From: Microbacterium arborescens
GTDB taxonomy: Bacteria; Actinomycetota; Actinomycetes; Actinomycetales; Microbacteriaceae
Length of the DNA: 64,000 nt
Assembly (NCBI GenBank): GCA_003339645.1
Contig: QNUV01000021.1
Span: 1,240,001 to 1,304,000 of the forward strand
Direction of reading: 5' to 3'
A program made the position numbers and the translations under genes. Each line of letters starts with the position of its first letter. Within the stretch, counting starts at the first letter, position 1. This document shows positions 42,071-50,592 of the stretch, piece after piece. The notes beneath the pieces were generated by a model. It was given only the letters and a program-made list of their open reading frames with translations. It made no database searches and was not told the origin of the DNA.

Positions 42071-42715
42071 ATGCCGTCGCCCGCCGTATCGTCGCCGTTC
42101 GACCAGTCGCGCTACCAGGTTCGCCTGGACTGGGGAGTCGCCGGTCTTCGTCGTACGGCACCCGCCGACGTCGTCGTCGTGGTCGACGTGCTGCGGTTCT
42201 CGTCGACCGTCTCGGCACGCGTGGCTGCGGGCGAGCACGTCCCGCTCGACGACGCCGCGCGGGCGGTCTCACGCAACGGCGCGGTGATCGCCGCGTCGGC
42301 ATCCGATTCGGTCGTGCTGCTCGGCTGCCTGCGCAACGCCGAGGCGGTCGCGGCCGCTGCGCTCGCGGAGCAGCAGCGGCGCGGCGCTCGGACGAGCATC
42401 GCCGTGATCGCGGCGGGCGAGCTCTCGCCGGACGGGCAGGCCGAGCTGCGGTTCGCGGTCGAAGACCTGCTGGGCGCCGGTGCCGTCGTCGACGCGCTGT
42501 CACGGCTCGGCATCGACCACACCTCGCCCGAGGCCGCGGCGGCCTGCGAATCGTTCCGCGGACTCGGCGGCGCGGTGCGCCATCTGCTCACGGCGAGCGG
42601 TTCGGGGCAGGAGCTGCTCGACCGCGGGCTTCGCGACGACGCGCTCGCCGCCGCGCAGATCGGGGTCGACCGGGTCGCTCCGATGCTCCGCGACGGCGTC
42701 TTCACCGCCGCCTGA
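42071..42715 (+). CDS. 2-phosphosulfolactate phosphatase family protein (ComB-like)
   Basis: A 214-residue protein. RLDWGVAGLRRTAPADVVVVVDVLRFSSTVSARVAAG (about 17-53) contains the VVVDVLRFSST motif of the ComB family, with the acidic residue used for Mg binding. SGSGQELLDRGLRDD (about 177-191) is the family's C-terminal signature. ComB dephosphorylates 2-phosphosulfolactate in archaeal coenzyme M synthesis; actinobacterial homologues lack that pathway, so the bacterial substrate is uncertain. It is divergent from the SRPBCC-like gene. A palindromic element lies between it and the convergent SprT-like gene. Confidence 0.85.
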   Translation: MPSPAVSSPFDQSRYQVRLDWGVAGLRRTAPADVVVVVDVLRFSSTVSARVAAGEHVPLDDAARAVSRNGAVIAASASDSVVLLGCLRNAEAVAAAALAEQQRRGARTSIAVIAAGELSPDGQAELRFAVEDLLGAGAVVDALSRLGIDHTSPEAAAACESFRGLGGAVRHLLTASGSGQELLDRGLRDDALAAAQIGVDRVAPMLRDGVFTAA

Positions 42716-42720
42716 CGTCG

Positions 42721-42791
42721 ACTCCTCAGAATCCGCGAGATTCGAGCTCGAGGCGCCCGGGGCGGCGGCGGTGCGTCCAGAACTGAGGAGT
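42721..42791. repeat. nested inverted repeat between convergent genes
   Basis: The outer arms ACTCCTCAG (42721-42729) and CTGAGGAGT (42783-42791) are perfect. An inner GAATC-CGCGA-GATTC hairpin (42729-42743) lies within. The left end, ACTCCTCAGAATCCGCGAG, resembles the left end of the element at 9311. It could terminate both neighbours. Confidence 0.5.
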
Positions 42792-42803
42792 TCGTGCCAT
42801 CGG

Positions 42804-43292
42804 TCAGCGCGGGGTCGCGGCAGCGCGCCGGTCGGCCGAGGAGATCTCGCGGCGCACCCACCGGAAGAGGTAGCGCTCGTCGTACGACGACGCGCACATC
42901 CGGCACGACGCCGCGCGCGTGGGACGGCGGTGACGGTAGGCCACATGACCGGCGGGGCAGTGGCCCACCCAGGGGGCCAGCTCGACGGCCGTCTCACCAC
43001 GATGGGTCGTGCCGCCGATGTACCCGAGCTCACGGGCCGTGCGCAGCCAGTCGCGACCGTGGCCGGCGGCGGGCCCCGCGATCGCGTGCGCGACCTCGTG
43101 CAAGAGGGTCTGGTGGTTCTCGTCGTCGTCGAACCGGGCCGCGAGGTAGCGCGAGACGCTGATGCACCGGCGCGTGTAATCGCACTGGCCCGCGCGGCGC
43201 TTGGCGTTGTCGAACCGGAACGTCCACGAGTCGTCGAGGTGCGCTGCGATCAGCGCCTCCGCCCGGACCCGGACCCGATCGAGATCACTCAT
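42804..43292 (-). CDS. SprT-like zinc metalloprotease domain protein
   Basis: A 162-residue protein. The HExxH motif is HEVAH (65-69), with a third histidine candidate at His78 (AGHGRDWL), matching SprT-like proteases (Spartan catalytic fold). The C-terminal zinc ribbon is built from Cys112, His116, Cys130 and Cys133. Family members cleave DNA-protein crosslinks in eukaryotes; bacterial SprT-like proteins are little studied. The start at 43292 is supported by TAGCGT 7 bases upstream. The neighbours give no further clue. Confidence 0.88.
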   Translation of the reverse strand: MSDLDRVRVRAEALIAAHLDDSWTFRFDNAKRRAGQCDYTRRCISVSRYLAARFDDDENHQTLLHEVAHAIAGPAAGHGRDWLRTARELGYIGGTTHRGETAVELAPWVGHCPAGHVAYRHRRPTRAASCRMCASSYDERYLFRWVRREISSADRRAAATPR

Positions 43293-43299
43293 GCGGTCG

Positions 43300-43305
43300 A
43301 CGCTA
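43300..43305 (-). promoter_or_regulatory. leaderless -10 box for the SprT-like gene
   Basis: TAGCGT on the minus strand, 7 bases before the ATG at 43292. Confidence 0.5.
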
Positions 43306-43335
43306 CGCGCGGGGTGAGACAGCGGTACGCGGCGC

Positions 43336-43866
43336 TCAGCTGGCGATGATGGAGCGCGAGCGGCGCTCGGCGGCATCGACGGCGAGCAGGGTGGACTCGA
43401 GCTGGTCCTCGGGAGCGCCGCCCTCCTGACGGAGGAACAGTGCACGCTTGAAGTCGGTGCGGGCGTCGGCGTACTCGCGGGCATCGTACGAGACCTTGCC
43501 GCGGTGCTGGTACGCGAAGGCCGCCAGCAGCGGCCAGCTCTGACCCTCCGCCTCTTCCGCACACGTCGTCAGCTCCTGGATCGCCGCAGCGAACGCACCG
43601 CGGTGCTGCAGGATCGTCGCGTGCAGCACCCGGGCGCGCAGCAGGTCCTTGCGGGTCCCGGCCATGCGGGCCACCCGCACCGCCTGCTCCGCGAGGACGA
43701 GTGCCTCGTCGAGCCGGTCGAGCACCTTCAGCAACCAGACGCGCTCGAGAAGCGCGGGCAGGCTGCGCTGCTCGCCGATCTCGGCGAGGCGCTCTGCGCA
43801 CTGTTCCGGGTCGACGATCTCCCGCAGCGTGTCCGGGTCGTACCCGAGGATGTAGCCCACCGTCAT
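43336..43866 (-). CDS. TPR-like helical repeat protein
   Basis: A 176-residue all-helical protein. Repeating helix pairs of about 34 residues (LERVWLLKVLDRLDEALVLAEQAVRVARMAG; ARVLHATILQHRGAFAAAIQELTTCAEEAE; AFAYQHRGKVSYDAREYADARTDFKRALFLRQ) fit four TPR-type repeats. It is a likely protein-interaction scaffold with no catalytic motif. GGAGG lies close upstream of the ATG at 43866, which is preferred to a GC-rich upstream extension. It follows the spermidine-synthase-like gene on the same strand by 73 bases and may share its transcript. Confidence 0.75.
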   Translation of the reverse strand: MTVGYILGYDPDTLREIVDPEQCAERLAEIGEQRSLPALLERVWLLKVLDRLDEALVLAEQAVRVARMAGTRKDLLRARVLHATILQHRGAFAAAIQELTTCAEEAEGQSWPLLAAFAYQHRGKVSYDAREYADARTDFKRALFLRQEGGAPEDQLESTLLAVDAAERRSRSIIAS

Positions 43867-43939
43867 CCACCTCCGCGACTCGAGAACGGTGGATCCCAGT
43901 CTCCTCGAAAGCGCCGGATGCAGCCGCCCGCCGCGCCGA

Positions 43940-44803
43940 TCACCGTTCGAACACGGATGCCGACGGCTTCGGCGACGGGGTCGCGTCGGCGTCGGTCGAG
44001 ACCCGGGCTCCCCGGGCGAACTCGTCGATCTCCGCACCCTGCGCGACCTTCGCGGGGAACGGCCCGGCGGCCATCAGACGCGGGAGCCACTCCGACGGCA
44101 GGGGCGAGGCCGACGCGGCGATGACGATGTTGCCGAAGCGCCGGCCCTTCAGCAGCTGCACCTCGGCGAGCAGCAGCACCTCGGGAAGCACCTCGCGGAC
44201 GGTGGCGACCTGGCGCCGGGCGAAGGCCAGCCCCGCGCCGTCGGCGACGTTGACCAGGAGCACGCCGCTGGGGTCGAGCAGCCGCGCGAGGGAGCGGTAG
44301 TACTCCACCGTCGTCAGGTGGGCGGGGGTCTGCGCCCCCGCGAACACGTCGGAGACGACGAGGTCGGCCGCGCCGGTCAGGCCCGCGGGAAGCTTCTCGG
44401 CGACGGCGCGGGCATCGCCGATGCGCACGCGCACCTGCGCGCCTCGGGGGAGCGGCAGCGCCTCGCGCACGAGGTCGACGAGGGGCTGCTCGAGCTCGAT
44501 CACCTGCTGACGTGAACCCGGCCGGGTGTGCGCGATGTAGCGCGGGAGGGTGAGCGCGCCGGCGCCCAGGTGGACCGCGGTGAGCGGCTGTCCCGGCATC
44601 CGCAGGCGGTCGATGACGGCCGCCATCCGGGCGATGTACTCGAAGTGCAGGTGCGTCGGATCGTCGAGGTCGACGTGCGACTGGGGCGTGCCGTCGACGT
44701 CGAGCTCGAAGCCCGACGTGAACGAGGACGCCAGGATGCGCGCGATCGTGCCATCGGACAGGCGGGTCTGCGGACCGGACTCCTCGACGCGCGCTCGTGC
44801 CAT
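43940..44803 (-). CDS. spermidine synthase-like methyltransferase-fold protein
   Basis: A 287-residue Rossmann-fold protein. AVHLGAGALTLPRYIA (about 95-110) is the nucleotide-binding motif I. QQVIELEQPLVDLVREAL gives the acidic end of strand 2. GDARAVAEKLP and ADLVVSDVFAG (about 143-170) align with the spermidine synthase active-site loop, but the catalytic Asp-Tyr pair is not clearly kept (DVFAG). Polyamine synthase activity is therefore doubtful. Actinobacteria have many such proteins of unknown substrate. TAGCGT 6 bases upstream sets the start. The divergent peptide transporter lies 173 bases away. Confidence 0.8.
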   Translation of the reverse strand: MARARVEESGPQTRLSDGTIARILASSFTSGFELDVDGTPQSHVDLDDPTHLHFEYIARMAAVIDRLRMPGQPLTAVHLGAGALTLPRYIAHTRPGSRQQVIELEQPLVDLVREALPLPRGAQVRVRIGDARAVAEKLPAGLTGAADLVVSDVFAGAQTPAHLTTVEYYRSLARLLDPSGVLLVNVADGAGLAFARRQVATVREVLPEVLLLAEVQLLKGRRFGNIVIAASASPLPSEWLPRLMAAGPFPAKVAQGAEIDEFARGARVSTDADATPSPKPSASVFER

Positions 44804-44809
44804 CCCTCA

Positions 44810-44815
44810 ACGCTA
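44810..44815 (-). promoter_or_regulatory. leaderless -10 box for the spermidine-synthase-like gene
   Basis: TAGCGT on the minus strand, 6 bases before the ATG at 44803. Confidence 0.5.
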
Positions 44816-44870
44816 TCGGCCCGTGTCGGCACGTGGGCGAGCCGGTCTGCGCAGTCGAAACACGATCGAG

Positions 44871-44882
44871 ACATCGATGTAA
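44871..44882. promoter_or_regulatory. palindromic operator of the peptide transporter operon
   Basis: ACATCGATGTAA, with core palindrome ACATCGATGT. ACATCGACGTAA at 50595-50606 differs at one position and lies upstream of the separate ATPase gene. It overlaps the expected -35 region. The regulator is unknown. Confidence 0.5.
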
Positions 44883-44903
44883 TGACTTCGACCCTCCGGC
44901 CCG

Positions 44904-44909
44904 TATAGG
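44904..44909 (+). promoter_or_regulatory. -10 box of the peptide transporter operon
   Basis: TATAGG about 70 bases before the ATG at 44977. The -35 region, 17 bases further up, is poor and overlaps the palindrome, which suggests activator dependence or repression. Confidence 0.4.
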
Positions 44910-44976
44910 TTCGGACCCAATTACCTCGGAGCGCGCCGCGGTGGGCCCGCTCCGGACCTCAGAAAGGGACACCCCC

Positions 44977-46650
44977 ATGCTCTCCACTCCTCGCAAGCGC
45001 GCGCTCGCGGGACTGGCGGCGGTCGCCATCGGCGCCCTCGCCCTCTCGGCGTGCACCAGCCAGCGCGGAGGTGGCGGCGAGACGGATGCCGCGACCGACG
45101 TCGACGGCACCTTCGTCTTCGCCGCCTCCGCCGACCCGGCCAGCCTCGATCCCGCCTTCGCGCAGGACGGCGAGACCTTCCGCGTCTCCCGCCAGATCTT
45201 CGAAGGCCTCGTCGGCACCGAGCCCGGCACGGCCGACCCCGCGCCCCTGCTCGCCGAGAGCTGGGAGTCGTCCGAGGACGGGCTGACCCACACTTTCCAG
45301 CTGAAGGAGGGCGTGACCTTCCACGACGGCACCCCGTTCAACGCCGAAGCGGTGTGCGCCAACTTCGACCGCTGGTACAACTGGACCGGCCTGGCGGCCA
45401 GCGAAGCCCTGTCGTACTACTACGGCAAGCTCTTCCGCGGCTATGTCGAGACCCCCGACACCGCCGTGTTCGACTCGTGCACCGCCGACGGCGACCTCGA
45501 GGCCACGGTGACGCTGAAGCAGCCCTTCGCCGGCTTCATCCCCGCCCTCTCGCTCCCCGCCTTCGCCATGCAGAGCCCGACCGCGCTCGAGGAGTACGGC
45601 GCCGACGAGATCGGCGGCACCGAAGAGGCCCCCTCGCTCTCGGAGTACGGCGCCGGGCACCCGACGGGCACCGGCCCGTACAAGTTCGACGAGTGGTCGC
45701 CGGGCGAAGAGCTCACGCTCTCGGCCTACGACGACTACTGGGGCGAGTCGGGCCAGGTGAACAAGATCATCTTCCGCGTCATCGACGACCCCACCGCGCG
45801 CCGTCAGGCCCTCGAGGCCGGATCGATCGACGGCTACGACCTCGTCGGCCCCGCCGACACCGCCGCCCTCGAAGAGGCCGGTTTCACGATGGTCTCGCGC
45901 CCGCCGTTCACGATCCTCTACCTCGCCTTCAACCAGGCGCAGCCCGAACTGCAGGACGTGCGCGTCCGTGAGGCCCTGTCGCACGCGATCGACAAGGAGG
46001 CCCTCATCTCGCAGGTGCTCCCCGAGGGCACCGAGGTCGCGACGCAGTTCATGCCCGACACCGTCAACGGCTACAACCCCGACGTCACCACCTACGACTA
46101 CGACCCCGAGAAGGCCAAGGCGCTCCTGGCCGAGGCCGGCTACACCGAGGCCAACCCGCTGACGCTGACCTTCAACTACCCGGTCAACGTCTCGCGCCCC
46201 TACATGCCCGACCCCGAGCAGATCGCGACGGTCATCTCGACGCAGCTGACCGACGTGGGCGTGCAGCTGACGCCGCAGACGGATGCCTGGAGCCCCGACT
46301 ACCTCGACAAGATCACGGGCACCGCCGACCACGGCATCCACCTGCTGGGCTGGACGGGCGACTACAACGACACCGACAACTTCGTCGGCGTGTTCTTCGG
46401 TGCGCCCTCGGCCGAGTGGGGCTTCGACAACCCCGAGCTGTTCGCGGCGCTCAACTCCGCGCGCGGCGTGCCGAACCTCGAGGAGCAGACCGCGCTCTAC
46501 GAGCAGATCAACGAGCAGGTCGCCCAGTTCATCCCGGGCGTCCCGCTGGCCCACCCGGCCCCGACGCTCGCGTTCGACCCGCGCGTCGAGAGCTACCCGG
46601 CCAGCCCGGTCAACGACGAGGTGTTCACGGACATCGTCCTGACCGAGTGA
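44977..46650 (+). CDS. peptide/nickel-type ABC transporter substrate-binding lipoprotein
   Basis: A 557-residue cluster C solute-binding protein (SBP_bac_5/DppA-OppA class). The lipoprotein signal ends at LSAC with lipidated Cys26. Mature features are FVFAASADPASLDPAF, ESWESSEDGLTHTFQLKEGVTFHDGTPFNAEAV and GTGPYKFDEWSPGEELTL, all standard for the family. AGAAAGGGA precedes the ATG. It captures oligopeptides outside the membrane and feeds the two permeases downstream. A perfect 11-bp hairpin follows the gene. It is probably regulated through the ACATCGATGTAA palindrome. Confidence 0.95.
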   Translation: MLSTPRKRALAGLAAVAIGALALSACTSQRGGGGETDAATDVDGTFVFAASADPASLDPAFAQDGETFRVSRQIFEGLVGTEPGTADPAPLLAESWESSEDGLTHTFQLKEGVTFHDGTPFNAEAVCANFDRWYNWTGLAASEALSYYYGKLFRGYVETPDTAVFDSCTADGDLEATVTLKQPFAGFIPALSLPAFAMQSPTALEEYGADEIGGTEEAPSLSEYGAGHPTGTGPYKFDEWSPGEELTLSAYDDYWGESGQVNKIIFRVIDDPTARRQALEAGSIDGYDLVGPADTAALEEAGFTMVSRPPFTILYLAFNQAQPELQDVRVREALSHAIDKEALISQVLPEGTEVATQFMPDTVNGYNPDVTTYDYDPEKAKALLAEAGYTEANPLTLTFNYPVNVSRPYMPDPEQIATVISTQLTDVGVQLTPQTDAWSPDYLDKITGTADHGIHLLGWTGDYNDTDNFVGVFFGAPSAEWGFDNPELFAALNSARGVPNLEEQTALYEQINEQVAQFIPGVPLAHPAPTLAFDPRVESYPASPVNDEVFTDIVLTE

Positions 46651-46669
46651 CGACGACCCGCTGATCCCC

Positions 46670-46708
46670 GCGGGGCGGGCCACCGCCTCGGGCGCGAGCC
46701 CGCCCCGC
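46670..46708 (+). promoter_or_regulatory. intercistronic hairpin between binding protein and permease
   Basis: GCGGGGCGGGC and GCCCGCCCCGC form a perfect 11-bp stem with a 17-base loop. It is a likely partial terminator or RNA stabiliser that keeps binding protein in excess over permease. Confidence 0.6.
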
Positions 46709-46732
46709 ACTCCTCGACCGAAAGATTCCGCG

Positions 46733-47737
46733 TTGCTGCGAACCATCGGCCAACGGCTGCTTCTGCTGATCCCGACGCTCCTCGGGCTCAGCATCCTCCT
46801 CTTCCTCTGGGTCCGCGCCCTGCCCGGCGGTCCCGCCGTCGCCCTCCTCGGCGAGAAGGCGACCCCCGAGGCGATCGCCCGGATCAACGAGCTGTACGGC
46901 TTCAACCGGCCGATCCTCGAGCAGTACGCCACCTATATGGGGCGGCTGCTCACCGGCGACTTCGGGTCGTCGATCGAGACCGGTCGCCCCGTCGTCGAGG
47001 AGTTCCTCCGGCGCTTCCCGGCGACCGTGGAGCTCTCGATCGCCGCCCTCATCTTCGCCGTCGGCATCGGCATCCCGCTCGGGTACCTCGCCGCGCGTCA
47101 CCACGGCAAGATCAGCGATCACGTCGCGGTCGTGCTGAGCCTCGTGGGCGTCACGATCCCGGTGTTCTTCCTGGCGTTCATCCTCAAGTACGTCTTCGCC
47201 GTCCAGCTCGGCTGGCTGCCCTCCGACGGCCGCCAGGACCCGCGCATCGACGCGACCCACTACACGAACTTCTACGTGCTCGACGGCCTGCTCACGGGGG
47301 AGTTCGACGCCGCGTGGGATGCCGCCCTGCACCTCATCCTGCCGGCGCTCGCCCTCGGCACCATTCCGCTCGCGATCATCGTGCGCATCACCCGCGCCTC
47401 GGTGCTCGAGGTGCAGAACTCCGACTACGTCCGCACCGGCCGGGCCAAGGGCATCGCCCGGCGGACGCTCCGCGGTCGCTTCATCCTGCGAAACGCCATG
47501 CTGCCGGTCGCCACGACCGTCGGCCTCCAGGTCGGGCTGCTGCTGGCGGGGGCGATCCTGACCGAGACCGTGTTCGCGTTCCCCGGGATCGGCTCGTTCC
47601 TCGCCCGGGCCATCAGTGCCCGCGACTTCCCGGTGCTGCAGGGGTTCATCCTCTTCATCGCCGTCATCTACGCGCTCATCAACCTCATCGTCGATGTCTC
47701 GTACAGCCTGATCGATCCGAGAGTGAGGGTCTCATGA
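46733..47737 (+). CDS. peptide ABC transporter permease (DppB type)
   Basis: A 334-residue inner-membrane protein with six helices. LRTIGQRLLLLIPTLLGLSILLFLWVRALPGGP is the DppB-type first helix. The EAA loop is RITRASVLEVQNSDYVRTGRAKGI (about 222-245), the site that contacts the ATPase. It ends VDVSYSLIDPRVRVS as usual. TTG start with a weak GAAAG upstream. Low initiation efficiency fits its lower need relative to the binding protein. The stop overlaps the next permease start by four bases. Confidence 0.94.
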   Translation: MLRTIGQRLLLLIPTLLGLSILLFLWVRALPGGPAVALLGEKATPEAIARINELYGFNRPILEQYATYMGRLLTGDFGSSIETGRPVVEEFLRRFPATVELSIAALIFAVGIGIPLGYLAARHHGKISDHVAVVLSLVGVTIPVFFLAFILKYVFAVQLGWLPSDGRQDPRIDATHYTNFYVLDGLLTGEFDAAWDAALHLILPALALGTIPLAIIVRITRASVLEVQNSDYVRTGRAKGIARRTLRGRFILRNAMLPVATTVGLQVGLLLAGAILTETVFAFPGIGSFLARAISARDFPVLQGFILFIAVIYALINLIVDVSYSLIDPRVRVS

Positions 47738-48687
47738 GCACCAACGCGCTCCCGCCCGCCCCCGGCGACGGACCCGCCACCGCCGTCGCCGAGCACGAGG
47801 TGCTCGAGGCCCGCACCGGCGGCGGGTTCTGGCACGACGTCTTCGCGCGCCTGCGCCGCAACCCGGTGGCCTGGATCGGCGCCGCCATCGTGCTGGTGTT
47901 CCTGCTCGTGGCGATCCTCGCGCCCTGGCTCGCGCCCTACCCCGAGACCGCCCTTCCCGGCGCACGGGAGGTCACCCCGACCCACATCCCCGGTCCCGGC
48001 GAGATCGCCGGCTTCCCGCTCGGCCTCGACCGCTTCGGCGGCGACGTGCTGTCGAAGCTCATCTGGGGTGCGCGGGCCTCGCTGCTCATCGGAGTCATCT
48101 CGACCGCGTTCGGTCTCGCCGGCGGCATGCTCCTGGGCCTGATCGCCGGCATGTTCGGGGGCTGGGTCGACACGGTCGTCATGCGATTCGTCGACATCCT
48201 CCTGTCGGTCCCCAACCTGCTGCTCGCGGTCTCGATCGCGGCGATCCTCGGTCAGTCGCAGCTCGCGATCATGATCGCGATCGGAGCCTCGCAGGTGCCG
48301 ATCTTCGCGCGCCTCCTGCGGGCGTCGATGCTGCAGCAGCGCAGCGCCGACTACATCCTCTCGGCGCAGACCCTCGGACTCGGCCGCGGCAGGATCACGA
48401 TGAGCCACGTGCTGCCCAACAGCCTCGGCCCCGTCATCGTCCAGGGGACGCTCACCCTCGCGACCGCCGTCATCGACGCCGCGGCGCTGTCGTTCCTCGG
48501 TCTCGGCGGCGGGGGAGCGGCAACCGCCGAGTGGGGCCGCATGCTCACCTACGCGCAGAACGAGCTCGCGATCGCTCCCTGGCTCGCCTTCCTCCCGGGC
48601 CTGTGCATCATGATCACCGCCCTCGGCTTCACGCTGCTCGGCGAGTCGCTGCGCGAGGCCATGGACCCCCGCACCCGCGCCCGCTGA
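47734..48687 (+). CDS. peptide ABC transporter permease (DppC type)
   Basis: A 317-residue inner-membrane protein. The N-terminal cytoplasmic segment (RLRRNPVAWIGAAIVLVFLLVAILAPWLAPY, OppC_N type) precedes the transporter core. GLDRFGGDVLSKLIWGARASLLIG and the EAA loop RASMLQQRSADYILSAQTLGLG (about 205-226) are diagnostic. It ends LGESLREAMDPRTRAR. It forms a heterodimer with the DppB-type permease. The operon stops here: the matching ATPase gene is convergent on the other strand beyond an 87-bp repeat. Confidence 0.94.
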   Translation: MSTNALPPAPGDGPATAVAEHEVLEARTGGGFWHDVFARLRRNPVAWIGAAIVLVFLLVAILAPWLAPYPETALPGAREVTPTHIPGPGEIAGFPLGLDRFGGDVLSKLIWGARASLLIGVISTAFGLAGGMLLGLIAGMFGGWVDTVVMRFVDILLSVPNLLLAVSIAAILGQSQLAIMIAIGASQVPIFARLLRASMLQQRSADYILSAQTLGLGRGRITMSHVLPNSLGPVIVQGTLTLATAVIDAAALSFLGLGGGGAATAEWGRMLTYAQNELAIAPWLAFLPGLCIMITALGFTLLGESLREAMDPRTRAR

Positions 48688-48710
48688 CCCGGCCCGGGGT
48701 CGCCGCTCGG

Positions 48711-48797
48711 CGATACACCTGCAGGACCGGTGGGGCTGGTGTCGCCGCACGGGTCTTCGCGGGTCGCGCCAGCCCCACGGGTCCGACGGCTGTATCG
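48711..48797. repeat. 87-bp palindromic element, copy 3
   Basis: It begins CGATACACCTGCAGGAC and ends GGTCCGACGGCTGTATCG, with an internal GGGGCTGG / CCAGCCCC pair. It lies between the convergent stops at 48687 and 48844, the same arrangement as copy 1. Confidence 0.8.
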
Positions 48798-48843
48798 CCG
48801 CCGGGCGCGACGGGGAGCCGGCGGCGTGGCAGGAGGCGCCGGC

Positions 48844-50541
48844 TCAGGAGGCGATGTCGAGCTCGTTGCCCGGGATCGACGACAGCAGTCGCCGCGTGTA
48901 CGGGTCGCGCGGGTTGGTGAAGATCTCCTCGCTCGACGCCGCCTCGACGAGGGCGCCGTCCTTCATGACGCAGACGTAGTCCGAGATGAGGCGCACCACG
49001 GCGAGGTCGTGCGAGATGAAGAGGTAGCTCAGCCCGTACTCGCCCTGCAGGTCGCGCAGCAGCGTGAGGATCTGGTCCTGCACGAGCACGTCGAGCGCCG
49101 ACACCGGCTCGTCGCAGACGATCAGCTCGGGGTTCAGCGCGAGGGCCCGCGCGATCGCGACGCGCTGACGCTGACCGCCCGAGAGCTCGGAGGGGTACCG
49201 GCGCAGCATCGTCTGCGGCAGGGCGACGTCGTCGAGCAGCTTCCGGACGCGGACGGCGCGGTCCTTCGCGGTGCCGCGCTTGTAGAACTCCAGCGGCTCG
49301 GCGATGATCCGCTCGATCGTGAACATGGGGTTCAGCGACGAGTACGGGTCCTGGAAGATCGGCTGCACTCTCTGCCGGAACTCGCGCAGCTGCGCCCCCT
49401 TCAGCCCCGCGACGTCCTGCCCCTCGAACCGGATCGTGCCCGACGTCGGCTCGATCACCTTCAGCAGCATCCGGGCCGTCGTCGTCTTGCCCGACCCGGA
49501 CTCGCCGACGATCGCGACCGTCTCACCCCGCGGGATGGACAGCGAGACGTCGCTGACGGCGGCGAAGTCGTCCTTGCGCCCGCGGATCTTGTAGAGCTTC
49601 GTGAGGTTCTCGATCTCGACGATGTTGTCGCGCCGTGCCGGCTCGGCCGGTGCCTGCGCTGCGGGGGAGACGGATGCCGCGGGGCCGGCGATCGCAGCGG
49701 GCGGCGGTGTCGCGCGGTAGGCCTCGGGCCGCAGGCGCACCGCCGCGACCGACGGGGCCGCCTTGACGAGAGCCTGCGTGTAGGGCTGCTGCGGATCCTC
49801 CAGGATCTGGCGGGCCGGGCCCTGCTCGACGATCCGGCCGCGGTGCATGACGACGACGCGGGCGGCCCGCTCGGCGGCGAGGCCGAGGTCGTGGGTGATC
49901 AGCAGCACCGATGTGCCCAGCTCGCCCGTCATCCGGCCGAGCTGGTCGAGGATCGTCTTCTGCACCGTCACATCGAGCGCGCTCGTCGGCTCGTCGGCGA
50001 TGAGCAGCCGAGGGTTGCATGCCAGCCCGATCGCGATGAGCGCGCGCTGCCGCATCCCGCCCGAGAACTCGTGGGGGTACTGCTTCGCGCGCTCGGCGGC
50101 ATCCGGGAGGCCCGCGGCGGCGAGGGTCTCGATGACCTTGGCGTCGACGTCCTTCGAGGTGGCGAGTCCGTGCGCGAGTAGGGTCTCGGCGACCTGCGTG
50201 CCGATCTTCGAGACCGGGTTCAGGTTGGACATCGGATCCTGCGGCACGAGTCCGATCGATCCCCCTCGGATGCGGCGCAGCGTGCTCTCGGGCGCGCCGA
50301 CGAGCTCTTCGCCGTCGAGGCGGATGCTGCCGCGCACGACGCGTCCGTTGCCGGGGAGCAGTCCGATCACGGCCATCGCCGTCGTCGACTTGCCCGAGCC
50401 GGATTCGCCGACGATCGCGACGGTCTCGCCCGCCGAGATCTCGAGGTCGACGCCCTCGACCGCGTGCACCGGGCCTTCGAGCGTGCGGAAGTCGACGGCC
50501 ATGTCGCTCACCCGCAGCAGGGGAGTGGAGGAGTCTGCCAT
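48844..50541 (-). CDS. fused DppD-DppF-type peptide transporter ATPase
   Basis: A 565-residue protein with two ABC ATPase domains. Domain 1 has GESGSGKSTTAMAVIG (about 39-54), the Q-loop VPQDPMSNLNPV, signature FSGGMRQRALIAIGL and LLIADEPTSALDV. A Pro/Ala linker spans about 275-315. Domain 2 has [43 protein letters not shown] and IVCDEPVSALDV. Each half ends in the oligopeptide-type C-terminal extension (QQPYTQALVKAAPS; DPYTRRLLSSIPG). It would energise the convergent permeases. The start at 50541 is chosen from CAGGAT 6 bases upstream. Confidence 0.94.
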   Translation of the reverse strand: MADSSTPLLRVSDMAVDFRTLEGPVHAVEGVDLEISAGETVAIVGESGSGKSTTAMAVIGLLPGNGRVVRGSIRLDGEELVGAPESTLRRIRGGSIGLVPQDPMSNLNPVSKIGTQVAETLLAHGLATSKDVDAKVIETLAAAGLPDAAERAKQYPHEFSGGMRQRALIAIGLACNPRLLIADEPTSALDVTVQKTILDQLGRMTGELGTSVLLITHDLGLAAERAARVVVMHRGRIVEQGPARQILEDPQQPYTQALVKAAPSVAAVRLRPEAYRATPPPAAIAGPAASVSPAAQAPAEPARRDNIVEIENLTKLYKIRGRKDDFAAVSDVSLSIPRGETVAIVGESGSGKTTTARMLLKVIEPTSGTIRFEGQDVAGLKGAQLREFRQRVQPIFQDPYSSLNPMFTIERIIAEPLEFYKRGTAKDRAVRVRKLLDDVALPQTMLRRYPSELSGGQRQRVAIARALALNPELIVCDEPVSALDVLVQDQILTLLRDLQGEYGLSYLFISHDLAVVRLISDYVCVMKDGALVEAASSEEIFTNPRDPYTRRLLSSIPGNELDIAS

Positions 50542-50547
50542 TGGCCC

Positions 50548-50553
50548 ATCCTG
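50548..50553 (-). promoter_or_regulatory. leaderless -10 box for the fused ATPase gene
   Basis: CAGGAT on the minus strand, 6 bases before the ATG at 50541. Confidence 0.4.
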
Positions 50554-50592
50554 CCCGCCCGCGGCGTCGAGCGCACCGTGTCGGGCCCACCC

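Noticed and set aside
43940-44803. Genuine spermidine synthase
   Set aside because: The catalytic loop residues are not clearly present and no decarboxylase partner is nearby; only the fold is supported.
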